From contig RPFO01000253.1 in NCBI GenBank assembly GCA_009746045.1, positions 5,528,145-5,592,144 of the forward strand: 64,000 nt of DNA, in the 5' to 3' direction. The stretch comes from Mesostigma viride (taxonomy: Eukaryota > Streptophyta > Mesostigmatophyceae > Mesostigmatales > Mesostigmataceae). The notes beneath the pieces were generated by a model. The model saw nothing but the letters and a program-made list of their open reading frames with translations, made no database searches and was not told where the DNA came from. This document shows, one piece after another, positions 33,810-46,017 of this stretch; position 1 is the stretch's first letter, and every line of letters begins with the position of its first letter. The position numbers were made by a program, and so were the translations under genes.

Positions 33810-36172
33810 CTGTTGATCCTCCTGTAAGACCTATGCCTGCAGTATTAATGTCCAATGATGAATTGCGAACTGAATTAAAGGAATATGGATACTTATTATG
33901 TATGTTCCTTCAGTTAGAAGTACAGGAGATACCTATCACTAATAATAGTGTGGATATAGATGTAAACACAGTGGATACAATAGGAGTGGGATTTACTGAA
34001 AATGAAATAGTAAGATACATGGCTGTGATAGATTCCTCCAAAGTTTTTGAAGAAAAGACTCCTTCTTATCCTCCTCCTCGTTCTGTTTTACACCGTGTAG
34101 TTATTAAGGACAGTGCAGTTCCTAGTACGCACTCTCCGATGTATAGAATGGGCCCTACCTAGTTAAAGGAACAGATTTTAGTGTCACTATTAGAAGCAGG
34201 ATTGATAGAGCCTAGTAACTCCCCCTACTCAGCTGGTGTCCTGTTAGTCCCTAAGCCAAATGGCAAGTTTCGCTTAGTTACTGATTATAGGAAGTTAAAT
34301 GATATTACTGTGAAGTCTAAATACCCTCTACCTCGTATTGATGATATATTTAATAAGGTTAAAGGTTCTACCTGTTTCACGGTACTGGATTGTGCGGATG
34401 GTTTTTGGCAACTGCGTATAGCGCCTGAGGATTGCCATAAAACCGCCTTTGCTACCCCTTTTGGTCATTACTAGTTTAGAGTAGCGGCTATGGGACTCTG
34501 TACCTCTCCTGCCTCTTTTCAAATGTTAATGAATGAAGTGCTTAGACCTGTTATGGGTAATTCTCACCTTCCCCAAGTGTCATCTGATTTAAAGGATCCT
34601 TCCTTCTCCTCTGTTTCTTTATCTGAGCACGATCGTTCTTGTGCTCAGGCTTACTTAGATGATATCCCCATTGATCTCCCCTGATTTTGAAACGCACCTA
34701 CGTGATTTAAAGAAAGTCTTAGAAATAATGTCTGAAAATTCCTTGTGGGCTCGCCGTGCTAAAGTTCGTTCTGGTAGGAGTGTACCATTTTTAGGGCACG
34801 TTTTGTCAGATGCCGGGGTCGCTACCGACCCGGATAAAACTAAGTCAATTCAGGAATGGCCTACCCCTACCGACGTTAAAAGTGTACGTAGTTTCCTAGG
34901 GATTGCCTCTTACTATAGGCATTTTATCCCGCGTTTCGCAACTATAGCAGCCCCTATCATTCGTTTATTAAAGAAAGATATCCCCTTTGTCTGGAGTAGT
35001 GAATGTCAGTCGGCTTTTCAGTGTCTAAAATCCCTACTCCTCTCTCCTCCCGTACTCATCCTACCCGATACTACCAAACCCTTTGTGGTAGCTACAGACG
35101 CTAGTAAGGTAGCTATAGGGGGCGTCCTTCTCCAGGATCAGGGTCAGGGCTTACAGCCAATTGAGTATATCTCTAGGACAATGCTCCCTGCGGAGCGTAA
35201 CTATCCAGTACACCAGCAGGAACTCTTAGCGGTGGTGTATTGTTGCCACGCGTGGCAGCACTTTCTTAAAGGTGCATGCCCAATTTGATGTTTGCCTGAA
35301 TGAACCCTGTGAGATAGATCCTTATAGATTAGTTATCCAAACGGACCACCGTCCCCTTACCCATCTTCTCTCCCAACCCAACCTTACCCCTCGTCAAGCG
35401 CGCTGGATGGAGTTTTTAGCACAGTTTTCCCCTTTTAAACTTCAGTACGTTAAGGGCGTAGATAACATAGTACCTGATGCACTCTCCCGTCGCGCAGATT
35501 ACTCCTTTTTCGAGGACTTGGATGTTCTCAATACTACTCTAGTTCCTACTAGCTACTATGGGTGTAATCCCTTATGGTGAACTACCTGATGATGAATCCT
35601 ATGCCTATCTCTTTCATACAGCTGTTCGCATGCCTGATCTTCTTTCTCACGTAGGACTCTCTCTCCCGTGTGAGGCCCTTCCTGTGGTCTCTGTGGGGGG
35701 GGAGGGGAAAAATAAAATTTCTATACCGCTTAGCCATATAGCGACTAGGTCAGGAAAGTCCTATGATAATATAGTCCCTCTAGGACCTCCCCTTTTTTTT
35801 GGCAAGGCGGTAGGAGACCTCTTTAAACCTGATATAGATACTTCTGTAGCGATGCCTACCTCTGATCTCGAACGCCTTATCAGTAGATTTACGGCCACTG
35901 AGCCGGAAGCTTTAGCTGCTATTGCCTCCCATCCCCAACAGTTAGGTGAATACCCCTGTAAGTTTGTAGGTGGGTTTTTATATGTGCAGTTAACAGATTC
36001 TCCCCCTCAATGGCGCCTTTATGTCCCTCCTATCTGTCGCTCCACCTTGCTTTTTGAGTTGCATGATTTAGTTGCTCACCAGGGCGGTAAACGGGTACGG
36101 GATTTGGTAACCCGTTCCTACTACTGGCCCTCCCTCTTAAAGGATGTAGATGCAATTTGTAGGACCTTTTAG
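33810..36172 (+). pseudogene. Gypsy RT, RNase H and integrase zinc finger
   Basis: RT spans about 34160-34690: FRLVTDYRKLND, FTVLDCADGFWQLRI, then MGLCTSPASFQMLMNEV and the catalytic YLDD in QAYLDDIPID. After a frameshift comes the connection (FLGHVLSDAGVATDPDK) and RNase H (FVVATDASKVAIGGVLLQ, and QTDHRPLTHLL after another frameshift near 35280). The integrase N-terminal zinc finger follows at about 36050-36170 (LHDLVAHQGGKRVRDLV, SYYWPSLLKDVDAIC). The sequence leaves the family right after that Cys; no integrase DDE core is present. In-frame TAG codons occur near 34160 and 34472. Non-functional. Confidence 0.9.
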
Positions 36173-37858
36173 AAAGACTAATAAGGGTAGAGATCCTTGT
36201 GTTTCTAGATTCCCCTGTTCCGTCATCGTCGGCGTCGACGAGACGCGTGTCGGTGGAGCCGTCTCCTATCCCTCCGGACGTACGTGGGTCCAGAGTCTGC
36301 CAATCTTGCGGCTACCGTGTCTGCAAGGCAGGCCTAGATCCAGTCCTTAGCCTCGGCATTCGGGGCATTCTTGGCGCCTCAGTCGCCCGCTGCCGTTGCG
36401 CCTGGTGTAGTGCCTGTTGCTGCTGCTTCGCCTACCCCTCATGTTGCCTCGGCGACTGCGGCTTCGCCTGCGCCCCAGGGCGAGCCCTCGGTCGCTGCGG
36501 TTTCGCCTGCTGCATGCTGCGACTCCTACGCCTCCTGCTGCCTCCGCGCCTGGGGTCGCCTTACCTGTGCCTCCGCGTGAGTCTTTTGCCGCGGCGATTT
36601 CGCCCGCCGTCGTTGCTTCCGGGGCTTCCCAAGCTCCGTCGCAGCCGTTGCGGGGCTTCTTTGGCGACACGAGTGGGCTGCCCAGGCCCTGGGAGTGGGG
36701 TCCCCCTCAGAGGATTCCAGTGCCGGACTGGAGTCTTGATGGCAGTCAGTTTTTTTTTGTAAGGTGCCTGTCCCTACGGGCCCAATTTTCAACATGCGGC
36801 CCGAGGATGCGCCTCCAGCGGAGGCCATGTCGTCAGCCGCGGTTGCAGGTCAGTCGCGGCCTCCTGCGGTGCCGGCTCCCTCTGCGCCTGTGCAGGATCC
36901 TACCCCTGTTTCGGTTCCTGCCCCTTCGGCCCCTCGCTCGCTGGCTACGGTTGTTAGGACCATCGGTGTTGATCAGCGCGCTCTCCGCGCTGCCGACTTC
37001 CTATGGGAGTTGTCCCAGGGCGACCGGGAACGTGCCCCCTCCGTGGTACATGCGACGCCGGAGTCGCGCGACACGCCCGTTCCTGGGTGCGGTATGTCTG
37101 CGCTCGCCTGCCGACAGTGTGACCTGCCGCGCGCCTCCGCCGAGCTTGCCATTTCGCCCATGTCCTACGGGTTCTCCCAGGTGTGTCGGGCGCCGCGGGA
37201 CCGTGGCCTACCCATTGAGACTGATCGGCCTCCTTTCGATATGGTTATTTTAGCTGATCCTGTGTTCCAGGGCAAGATCCTGGTTCGGCGAGTCCTGTAT
37301 CGCTGGGCTAGGCGTCACAATGACTTGGACACCTACGGTGGTTTCCAGTGGGCTTATCCTCCGCCTCTGGGCATTATGGCCTCAGATGCCCTTACGGTAG
37401 AGTTTCCTGCGGTGACGGGTGCTACGTACGGTGCGGTTCTCCTGCAGCCCCTCCTGGAGTGGGATGCCCGTCGTCCAGCGCCCCTCCCGGGCCAGGGCCT
37501 GGACTCCCGTGGCCATCCTCCCCCTCGGGCTAGCGACTACCTAGAGACGTTCGGGTCGCGACAGTGCGCTCGTCGGTGGCGCTCACGTGAGGTTCGGCAC
37601 ATCCGGTTGTGGCCGGCTAATGTGGAGCCTCTGCTAGATCTGTTCTTCCCGACGGGTCTGCGACATCGAATCCGGTATCAGCGCCTACTCCTTCGGGCTC
37701 TCTGTTTGATCGCGGTAGAGCCTTTCCTTCGGCTCTTTGCCTGTGGCTTCTTGGACTGGGCTCGGGGCCAGGTGTTCCTAACTCAGCATAGGTACTACTG
37801 GGCTTTCCTGGGTCTTTTTGGATGTCCTGCTAGCCTCGCGTGGTACCTACCAGACTGA
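36173..37858 (+). pseudogene. Unrecognised degenerate ORF upstream of the gypsy 3' LTR
   Basis: GC-rich sequence, unlike the AT-richer gag-pol, reads as one protein if three frame changes are allowed: frame of 36199 (SPVPSSSASTRR, VCQSCGYRVCKAG), frame of 36371 (Ala/Pro-rich), frame of 36417 (RESFAAAISPAVV, PRPWEWGPPQRIPVPDW), then 36764-37858 (364 aa with VFQGKILVRRVLYRWARRH and a hydrophobic C-terminus). One shift lies at a T8-9 run near 36750. I recognise no domain. The position corresponds to integrase core or to an extra 3' ORF in other gypsy elements. The CQSCGYRVC piece could be a zinc-binding remnant. Confidence 0.5.
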
Positions 37859-38256
37859 TGGCAACTAGATAGAGGGCCTTAGGCCCGACCTGGGGGTGTT
37901 GTCCCTCCGGTATATATAGAGTCGCCCTCATATTCTGGCCAGTTGATTGGTCGTTCTTGGTCCTTGGTACTGATTTGTTTACTCTGTGTGTCCTGCCCAG
38001 TGCCGTCCCCCCCGGCAAGGACTCTGTTCCAGGCAGTTAGGGGAACCTCCCACCAGGCTTGGTGCTGGCTAACCCTACACCACCCGGCGTGGTGGACTGG
38101 TGGTGGAACCGAGTTAACATGTTGGTGCTTTGTACCTTGGATGGCCAGCCTGTCGATTGTGTTGGTGTGTGCTGGGTGCATTATTAGGTTTTTCCTACCC
38201 CTTGGTTTCCTCCCTGTGCGTAGGGAGAGGGCTCCCTACCTTTGTGTGGGGGGAGG
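37859..38256. other. Gypsy 3' untranslated region and polypurine tract
   Basis: No ORF. A GTGTGGGGGGAGG run immediately before the 3' LTR (about 38244-38256) is the likely polypurine tract priming plus-strand synthesis. Confidence 0.65.
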
Positions 38257-38832
38257 TGTTACGTCGCGTAACTTTTGTTGTTGTTACGGACGTAAATTAG
38301 GTCCCTTGTTGCCTCATCCATTCCGGAGCAGTTCGCTGACTTTCCTAGGCTTACGTGTAGTAAGGACCTTTTGGCCGGTCGGTACCGGGCCTTGTGACGT
38401 GGCAATTGTACAGTAATATGGTGGTTCGGTGCAGTCGCGCCGCGCTGCGTACTTTAGTAGTGGTCCTTTTATCCTGCGTGTGAACCTTGTGGACGTGCGT
38501 TGGTCCTGTGGGCGAGGGTCGATGTCGGCCCGAGCATACACGCCTGTCGGCGATCATTTATGCAGCAGTTGTCCTTCGTGAATGGCACCCGGCGTGTGTT
38601 AATGATGAATTAGCACATATTAGCTAGGGTCATGGCAGTGTAGTATTGTTTCCTTCGTAGTACCCTGGTTTTATTCGGTATATGGCGTATTATAATGGAA
38701 TGCATTGAGAAGCAGAGTCGTCGCGTCCTAGGTCTTATAGCCAATATAGCTCCTCACTCTTAGGTAGGTGCCTCATCACTAGTTTAGGTAAGGTTAGGCG
38801 AGGTGTTTGGGATAGAGTCGAGCCAGGACGTA
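38257..38832 (+). repeat. 3' LTR of the gypsy element
   Basis: It starts TGTTACGTCG and is nearly identical to the 5' LTR. The expected terminal CA is missing or displaced: CGTAA is followed by GACATACG, where antisense PLE sequence restarts. Confidence 0.9.
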
Positions 38833-39329
38833 AGACATACGCTTCTCTGCTGCTGTCTTAGAACGGCTAAGGGCGGCAAGGCGTAGGCGTGATACTTGGA
38901 CTGTGTCTATGACGATCCAACTACCAGCGCATTCATACCCGGCATTCGACAGAACCTCCACCCATGCATAATGCATTGGCTTCGGGGAGAAGAGCATTCA
39001 AGGCATGGCAGATGAGTTTCGATAAAGGCAACAGTGGGGTGGAATGCGACACAGCAATGGTGCGCAAAGCAACAGGAGTTTTGTGTGGAGTGCATGAGAT
39101 ACAGACATGGGAAAGTCGTGATGGTGGCGCGTCGCTGCCGCTTATCCAGAAGGCCTGAGATCTAGAATTCATGTTTTGGCTGTGCAGAAAAGCCCGATGA
39201 GCAGCAGTGATACTGCCATCGGACTGTGCACGCTGAACATAGGTAGGGCTGGATGCCAACTCGTGGTGCAAAGTAGCAAGGTAGTGCTTCTTGCAGATAC
39301 TGAAAGCAAAGTTGTTGGCACTCGTGTCA
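38833..39329 (-). mobile_element. Antisense PLE copy, segment after the gypsy element
   Basis: Reverse complement of PLE sequence from about 28632 back to 28155, with small indels and a short unrelated stretch near 39155-39170. It is the continuation of the copy interrupted at 20587. It stops at TGTCA (39325-39329), the insertion site of LINE 3, and resumes at 41556-41611. Confidence 0.82.
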
Positions 39330-41555
39330 TTACATCAGTAATGAGGATTTGTACGCTGATTTGCCCTATGTTTCCCACATTCTAATTCGGCACAGGCGCC
39401 TGGGCCTAGCCGGGCACCTGGCCCGCACAGATCAGGTAGACGTGCATCAGATAGACTAGCTGGCACCAAGCCCGCCCAGCCTGGGCGATATGTCCTTACC
39501 TGGCGTGCCCCCGGCCGCGCGCGGCAGGGCCGCCACCCGTGGACTTTTCGTGATATAGACTCGGCATAGACATGTGCTACACTAGACGTGACGGGCTCAC
39601 CCCCGGGCAGCCTCCTGGTTTGTCTGTAATATGGAGGCAGATGGTGCGCAAGGATAGATGGCAAGTAGTGATGAAGGAGACCACCCCCAAGCCTGTGGGG
39701 GCTCCGCGTGTGACCAAGTATGGCACTCATAGCGATTCGGGCCGCGGTGCCCACACCCCTTTAACCCCTAAATGGTCTTGCTGCCGATTTTCCGCCAAAA
39801 ATCGAGTTCCAGCCGATGCATCGGCCCCTTCTCGGGGGACCAGATGCCGCGAAATCTATTGAGAATTAGGAAAAGTTTAGCTGAGAAGATCGAAAGTTTA
39901 TAAAATTCTTCACAGCATGGTACTAGGGTTTGCATACTTTTGACAAAGTTATAGAGGTGTTCTGGCTGGTCAAAGTACAAGGGGTCAGGGTACTTTTTCA
40001 CGTACAACGTGCATTCCGGAAAACGACGACCTGGCCATGGCGGCTTGCGCCCACGCATGGCATTTACGTTTGCGTTCGAATTTTCTGGCCAAACTTAGGA
40101 TATTGATTTTATACGTCCTAAAGATGATACAGGCCAATTTTTGGTTCGCGGGAATGCCATTTGATAGGTGTCGGCAGCGTTCTTGCTGGAAAAAACTGCG
40201 ATCAGGCCGGACGATAGAAACGTTGACAGCAATACCTTTCCGGCGTATTTTAAAGGACATATTGGTTTCTTTGTACTTTTTATGATGATTTGTAGTCGTA
40301 AACGTGCAAGGGTGGCCAGAAATTGCCGAATCCAGCGACCATGCTGCACAACTTTGGTGTGCCGAAATGCGCCATTTTGCGGCCACCGCCTGGGCCAAGG
40401 TAACGCCATCCATGCCTGGTAAGGCTTAAGCATCGCTTTCCTATCGATGTTTGACGTTTATATATACGTTCTAGCTTGTGTAGCACATTCTTTTTGCATT
40501 ATTCATGCTCTTTCTTGACCCTGGCCTGGCCCCTTTCTAAAACACCCTTCTTAGATGCTTCCCTCAGTCAGTTGACCTGCCACAGGGTGATGGTGATAAG
40601 TTTTAGAGGCTGTATGGGTTTGAATACCTCCATATATGTTTGTTATACATTTCCCATACACATATTGCATGAGTGTGAGGCAGTTGGCTGGTCTCTGTGG
40701 CATCATCAAGCACGTAACTGGTGAGTAAAAGCTTCCCATTGACAGCATGTGCCACCAGGTGTGCTGGCCATCACCTTGCAAGCTATAGCAGCTTAGGCCT
40801 AGTTTATCCTTGCTAGGGCAAGCTGAAATAGGCTCAACATCACTAGTTTGTTGGTGGCTGCCTCCTAGAATGCATGCCTTGCGTAGGGTATCCGTACAAC
40901 GTTACCTACGTGCATGGACAAGGTGGCACCTGCACATAGGTGCCATGTAAGGGCAGTGTGTTGATGCAGTTATGTTTCCCCATCATTGTGGAAGGGAAAT
41001 GTATTGTTTGGCATGGTTGGTGGCCATATTAGTAGGTAGTATGCCCACCCCTACCCCCTTAGTTGCTTTTTACCAACGGTACCCCTATGGGCTGTACTGG
41101 GTGTAACTGCTGGTATACCCACCCAAATGATGACCCCAATGGCTCAAACTGTTCAGCAACTAATTGTTTATCATCCCTGAAGTGGTAGGTGCCTAGGTCT
41201 TATAACATAATTCAAAATGCACATTCTACCAAAAATGAAAACGCGCGTCTTGACCCCCCTGACTTTGACGGCAGTTATATATGGCCTACCCTGCATATAT
41301 GTGAGGTTGTGATATACCAACCCGAAGGGCAACTCATGGACATGCTTGGCCCCCAAGGACAGCCATTGGATATGGGTAGGTTGGATGGCATCTGGTTTGC
41401 AAAATTGTGAAGATCCAGCCGATTTATCGGCAGGATCTCAGACCATTTAGGGGTTAACTAGGACCTAGATAGCTTATACCATCCATTCCATCCCATGTTC
41501 CCCTCCCACTGAGGACTTATGCTCACGTGACGCAGTCACGTGTCTATTAATTAAT
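39330..41555 (+). mobile_element. LINE 3: LINE with ORF2 C-terminus, split by a piggyBac-type element
   Basis: Flanked by TGTCA at 39325-39329 and 41556-41560, across which the PLE sequence is continuous. It carries ORF2 C-terminal remnants (RRLGLAGHLARTDQVD near 39387-39440, then QPGRYVLTWRAPG), and a 3' UTR with CTCACGTGACGCAGTCACGT near 41522-41541 followed by a TTAATTAATT tail. The piggyBac-type element at 39761-41457 was inserted later. Confidence 0.78.
39761..41457 (-). mobile_element. piggyBac-type non-autonomous element (copy 3, inverted)
   Basis: TTAA-CCCCTAAATGG and CCATTTAGGGG-TTAA ends; the body is the reverse complement of copies 1 and 2 with scattered differences. No transposase. 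Confidence 0.9.
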
Positions 41556-41626
41556 TGTCAACACACGTGATGATAAAGTCTTGCTTGAAGTGGTCAAGAA
41601 GTGCTTTAATTATATATAGGGATTAT

Positions 41627-43977
41627 ATTTTTGGTCTGGCCGGCCCCCAGCGGCTTGGACAGCCAGGGCGGCACATTCTGACCTGGCCTGGCCCCAAGGA
41701 CATTCCCAAAAGGGTAGGGAAACCTGTCACCAACTACGTTCAGATGTTGCTGGACGACCTAGTGGTCCCAGCCCAGTTTGAGCACCGCATCCACTCTCTC
41801 TCCCGTCTTTGGACTGCCATGCAGGACAAGACGCAGTGGAAGAAGATTGTCAAGGCGCACACGCCCGACCCTGTGGGCAAGCCACCTCCCCCCAAGCGGA
41901 GGAGCGAGGCGTTTTGATGAGTAGTGTAGTTAGGATTTTCTAGATAGAGTTAGGATAGTTCGATCACGCGGCTTCCCCCACCCCATCCATCATGAAATAT
42001 GTGCTACATGACCTCCCCACGGAGGCATGTTATAATTTAATTTAATTTAAGGTGAGGGTCCTATGCCAGACCCCCCAAAACCATAATATGGAATAAGATG
42101 CAAAGCTGGCCTTGGGGCACCCAAACTATGATTTTGCCATGTAAATGGGATGTGTGGGGGTCCATCCCACCCACTGATGGGGGGTATATACCCCTTTTAG
42201 TGACCGGTATTACGCAAAAACGGACAAAAGACGCTACTCTAGGGGCATATCCCCTAGGACAATGGGGGCACAATTACTCATGTTTCAATATATTCCCATA
42301 TAAAATCGTATATGGTGAGGTTGCCTACCTAATTGGAGCCCCGGAATGATGAGTATTATTGAAGTTATTAATTTCCCCCTAAAAACCGTACTTTTCTAGG
42401 CTGAAAAAAATAAATCAAATAAAAAACACATATTTAGAGCCTGGGGAGATATACACAAATACTACACATATCGACAATTAATGCCACAAAATCTGAGCTC
42501 ATTCTGAGTACAAACGTAGAAGTTATAGCGTTTGGCAGTTTGCCACCTGTGCAGACGCTAAGGAAGGCAATAGTGAGTATTAAGGCACACTAACACAATA
42601 ATTATGCCATCCAAAAGGCTCCTGACCATGCCCAATTTGACCACAATGTACAAGGAGGTGGCTGGGCACGTCATGTGCCCTTGCCTTACCTCGACACGGG
42701 CAACCTGTTGCGTGTGTGCACAACAATGAGGCAGGTAGCTCTACATGCCTAGCCAACACTTCTAATGCATATTCCAGGTTCATGGTGTGGGCATCATCCC
42801 AAAACCAAGCTGTCCGAATTCAAACACACCCTGGAAAGTCATATCCACTAATTGCCCAACCAAGGGTAACAACAGACAGTCCACAGAGAAAGCATAAGTA
42901 TCATACATGCTGCTTGCCAAGGCTTCTTACCATGGTTACCTTGCCTTGCTAGCATATGAATTAGGTCTCTCCCATTAGTGGGAGAAAGGCCAACAAGACA
43001 AAGATAACCCCTACCTACGTGCAGTTCCACCCATGCAGTATGCCCCTCAGAACAACCACTGCCACCTTTCTTTCCAGCGCAATTGTTTGCCAAGAAACAA
43101 ACTCAAGCTTGTGAGCCTCTAACCACAATGAGGCCGCTGCTAAGAAAGGCTGCGTCAATATTCACACAAAACTGAGTGCTGTTAGCAATCTCCTTCCAAG
43201 AAACCACTCAGCAAATCCCTGACAACTTGACGGCATGCCACGGCTCACGCTTTGACACGTCCCAGCCATGCAACGTATATAAAAACCACTAAAAGGTGCC
43301 AGGAATTTGGCGATGCGCAGCACGGAATGGCATTCTACCTGGCGCTAACTGCACGGAAAGAAGCCGAAAACTTGCGTTGATAACCCATAAAGGAAGCGAA
43401 ACATCCATAGGGTGACGCTGAGCACACGATCGTACCATTACCGGCGTTGTCCTTCGCCCAGCGGCGCAGGAAAGAACAACCTTCCATGGAATAATAAGAC
43501 GCGCATCCCGCGAGCCTGGAGAGTGTCTTACCGATCATGAAGGAAATCTTGCCGAAACCCGGCATTTTTTTAAAAGCTTTACCAATAACAATTTAAACGC
43601 ATCCTTGACGCTAGGTAAAGCCCATAAAACCTGACAATCACCGCCGTCAGCGTGCATTCTAATTTATTCCTCTCGACGAAAACTTCAGATTGGACCCCCG
43701 TGGCGATGGCCATCAATAAAATCATCGACACTGCAAAAAACGCGAACTCCGCTGAGAAGTAATATCATAAACTTGTCGTCTTTAAGATTAGCACAGTTTC
43801 TCTGCATGCCGCGAGCTATCTTTTTCTACTCTGCCTGAAACCACGTCGCCATGGCCAGCTCCGGTAGTGGTGCGCGCACCGTGCACCACTTTTTCACGGT
43901 ACGGACGGGTACCGCGAATTTTTTCGGCGCCAAAAAATTCGCGCTGGGACCGTCACCTTAATTTAATTATATTTTTA
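41627..43977 (+). mobile_element. LINE 4: 5'-truncated LINE, split by a TTAA element
   Basis: Flanked by the 15-bp duplication ATATATAGGGATTAT (41612-41626 and 43978-43992). It encodes an ORF2 C-terminal fragment (PGRHILTWPGP, DKTQWKKIVKAHTPDPVGK) ending at 41917, then a 3' UTR and a (TTTAA)n tail into which the element 42047-43961 inserted. Confidence 0.85.
42047..43961. mobile_element. Non-autonomous DNA element with TTAA ends (copy 2)
   Basis: TTAA at 42047-42050 and 43958-43961; inverted repeats GGTGAGGGTCC and GGACCGTCACC (10 of 11 pair). It is similar in size and layout to 3760-5652 and shares the subterminal ACGGTACGGACGG and CGCGAATTTTTT blocks. No long ORF. Confidence 0.68.
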
Positions 43978-43992
43978 ATATATAGGGATTAT

Positions 43993-44610
43993 TAATTAAT
44001 TAATTAATTATCAACATCACTCCGTTGGGAGTAGATGTAGCACATAGCCCTGAGAAGGGGCATATGGCTTTTAATACATTCTAGGCCACTTCATGCAAGG
44101 GTGGGAATGTAAGCTACCCCTGCTCTAGGTGCACCAGGGCACCCGCACCCTCATGGTCTATCACGCTATGCCCGGGTAAGGGGGGAGCATGCCTGTGAGG
44201 GGGAAGATCATCATGGCTATACAAAAACTAGAGCGTGGCATCTCAGCAGAGAGCAGCTCTCTGCATGGGCACAGCATTACTAAATAAAACTAGGCATCGT
44301 CTGGAGTGTGGCTCATCATAGGCACACATGTACATGATTAAATAAAGCGCGTGGCTTAGCTGGAATAGGGCCTCTAGGAGGCGTACATGTACATGGCCAC
44401 GGTCTATCTATTCTACACTACTACTGCTGTATTCCCCTAAGCTGGGGCGTCTGGAGTCGCTGGGGCCGCGGGGGTCGCCTGCCAGGGCTTGTGGCCGACG
44501 TAGATGGCCGCCCCCTTCCAGTACACCGGCTGCCCCGCCTTGGTCTGCCGGAGCTGGAGGTAGGTCGGCCATAGCTCCCGTCGCCGTTGTTGCTGCGCCA
44601 GGGTCAAGTC
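43993..44610 (-). mobile_element. LINE 5: short ORF1-type LINE, 618 bp
   Basis: Flanked by GGGATTAT at 43985-43992 and 44611-44618. On the minus strand it begins TTGACCCTGGCGCAGCAACA, at the same base as LINE 2, encodes the ORF1 C-terminus (LTLAQQQRRRELWPTYLQ ... VGHKPW) with a stop near 44437, then has about 400 bp of 3' sequence and a (TTAA)n tail. It preserves the empty site of the piggyBac-type insertion found in LINE 2. Confidence 0.88.
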
Positions 44611-44662
44611 GGGATTATAGCCACTATATATGCAACTGATCAGAATATATGCAACTGATTGC

Positions 44663-46017
44663 CAGTGATGATTCATACGCCGTATTATACGCCGTATTTA
44701 GCGTATTATGCGCGATACGCAAGCGGCGCGTACGAAAATGGGGTACTTTCATACGCAACGCGTATTTTTGCGCATTTTTGCGTATTTTCGCGTATTTTTG
44801 GCATATTTTTGGCTTACGAGGTGGGTGCATTTGCTTGCCTAGACTGCGGCGCGCCGACCTGTAGTAGGAACAAATAATTGCGTGATGAGCTAGCTAGTGT
44901 ATAGTGCACTAAAGCTAAAAGCGCGTTCATTGTGACTTGTGAAGGCGGGAAGGTGAAGGCGGGAAGGCTGAAGATTCATCATCAAGAGGGTGATAAGCAA
45001 CAGTATATTTGGAAATAAACGTACACCTATTTATCTGGATCAAGAAGGTGATAAGGTGTGCCAGCAACGTCGTGGTCGTCTGGCACCTAGATCGTAGCAT
45101 ATCGACATCCAGGCATGGCTGACACGTGAGTCAATGGAACACGATGACATCTGATGTGCGGCCCGATGAAGAAGAGGCCACATCCGAAACTGTCTGGACA
45201 TACATTAGCAAAGAGCGCATCCTCAAGAATCGGCAGCAGACAAATAACTACTACATGGATGATGGAGTACTCCGTTACAGGCTGCTGGTCGAGCAGGCGG
45301 AGAAGGAAAGCAATACCAGGAAGAGGAAGGCGACTAGTGACGCCAAGAAGCAGGCTGATGTGCGGGCGGCACTTAAAGACAGGCTTGCAGACGTTGTAGA
45401 AACCGACGCCTCTAACTGGGTGTCCCCTCATGCCAGCAACACCTCGGGGCGCGCTGCTGGGGCGGCTGGGCCAAGCGGATCATCAAAGGGCCAATCCACC
45501 GACGGTAATTTGCCCGCACCTTATGGGCTCAGCAAAGAGCAGCTGGACGAGGAGCTGTGCGAGGAGGCATTCATTTGCGCCTTTCAATGCCATCGACGCC
45601 CTTCAATGTCATCGACACCTCGGGGCAATGTATAGTGCATGCATATCTTGAGTTCTACAAATTTATTATCCTTTCCAGTGAGTTGTGCATTGATACTGGT
45701 ATTGATACTTAGTTGCATGTTGTCTCGATTTTGAAGAGAAACTATCAAGTTAGACCGTTAGAAACTATGCTTGTATTTAGGTAGTGGTGGCAATGCCAAA
45801 GGTCATGCTATATATGTCATGTATAGGCAAAAGGTATGGAAAAACACCAGCAGACTATGCTTGGTTGCTCAGAATGTTGAAAACCCCTCAAAATCATGCC
45901 AAAAAAGGGGTTTTCAACGGTTAGCGTACGATCAGCGTATAATACATTATACACCGCGTATTATACATTATACACCTGGGGCCGCGTACGACGCGTATCG
46001 CGTATGAATCATCACTG
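44663..46017. mobile_element. Non-autonomous hAT element
   Basis: Terminal inverted repeats CAGTGATGATTCATACGC and GCGTATGAATCATCACTG are flanked by a perfect 8-bp duplication CTGATTGC (44655-44662 and 46018-46025). Eight-base duplications and CAGTG termini are hAT hallmarks. Subterminal GCGTAT-type words are repeated near both ends, as expected for transposase binding sites. Length is 1355 bp with one medium ORF. Confidence 0.9.
45126..45635 (+). CDS. 169-aa ORF inside the hAT element, possible transposase remnant
   Basis: An open frame with a charged, helical N-terminal part (SETVWTYISKERILKNRQQT, LLVEQAEKESNTRKRKATSD) and a Ser/Gly/Ala-rich C-terminus. No BED finger or DDE/RW residues are seen. 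It may be an internally deleted transposase or unrelated captured sequence. Function unknown. Confidence 0.35.
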   Translation: MSQWNTMTSDVRPDEEEATSETVWTYISKERILKNRQQTNNYYMDDGVLRYRLLVEQAEKESNTRKRKATSDAKKQADVRAALKDRLADVVETDASNWVSPHASNTSGRAAGAAGPSGSSKGQSTDGNLPAPYGLSKEQLDEELCEEAFICAFQCHRRPSMSSTPRGNV

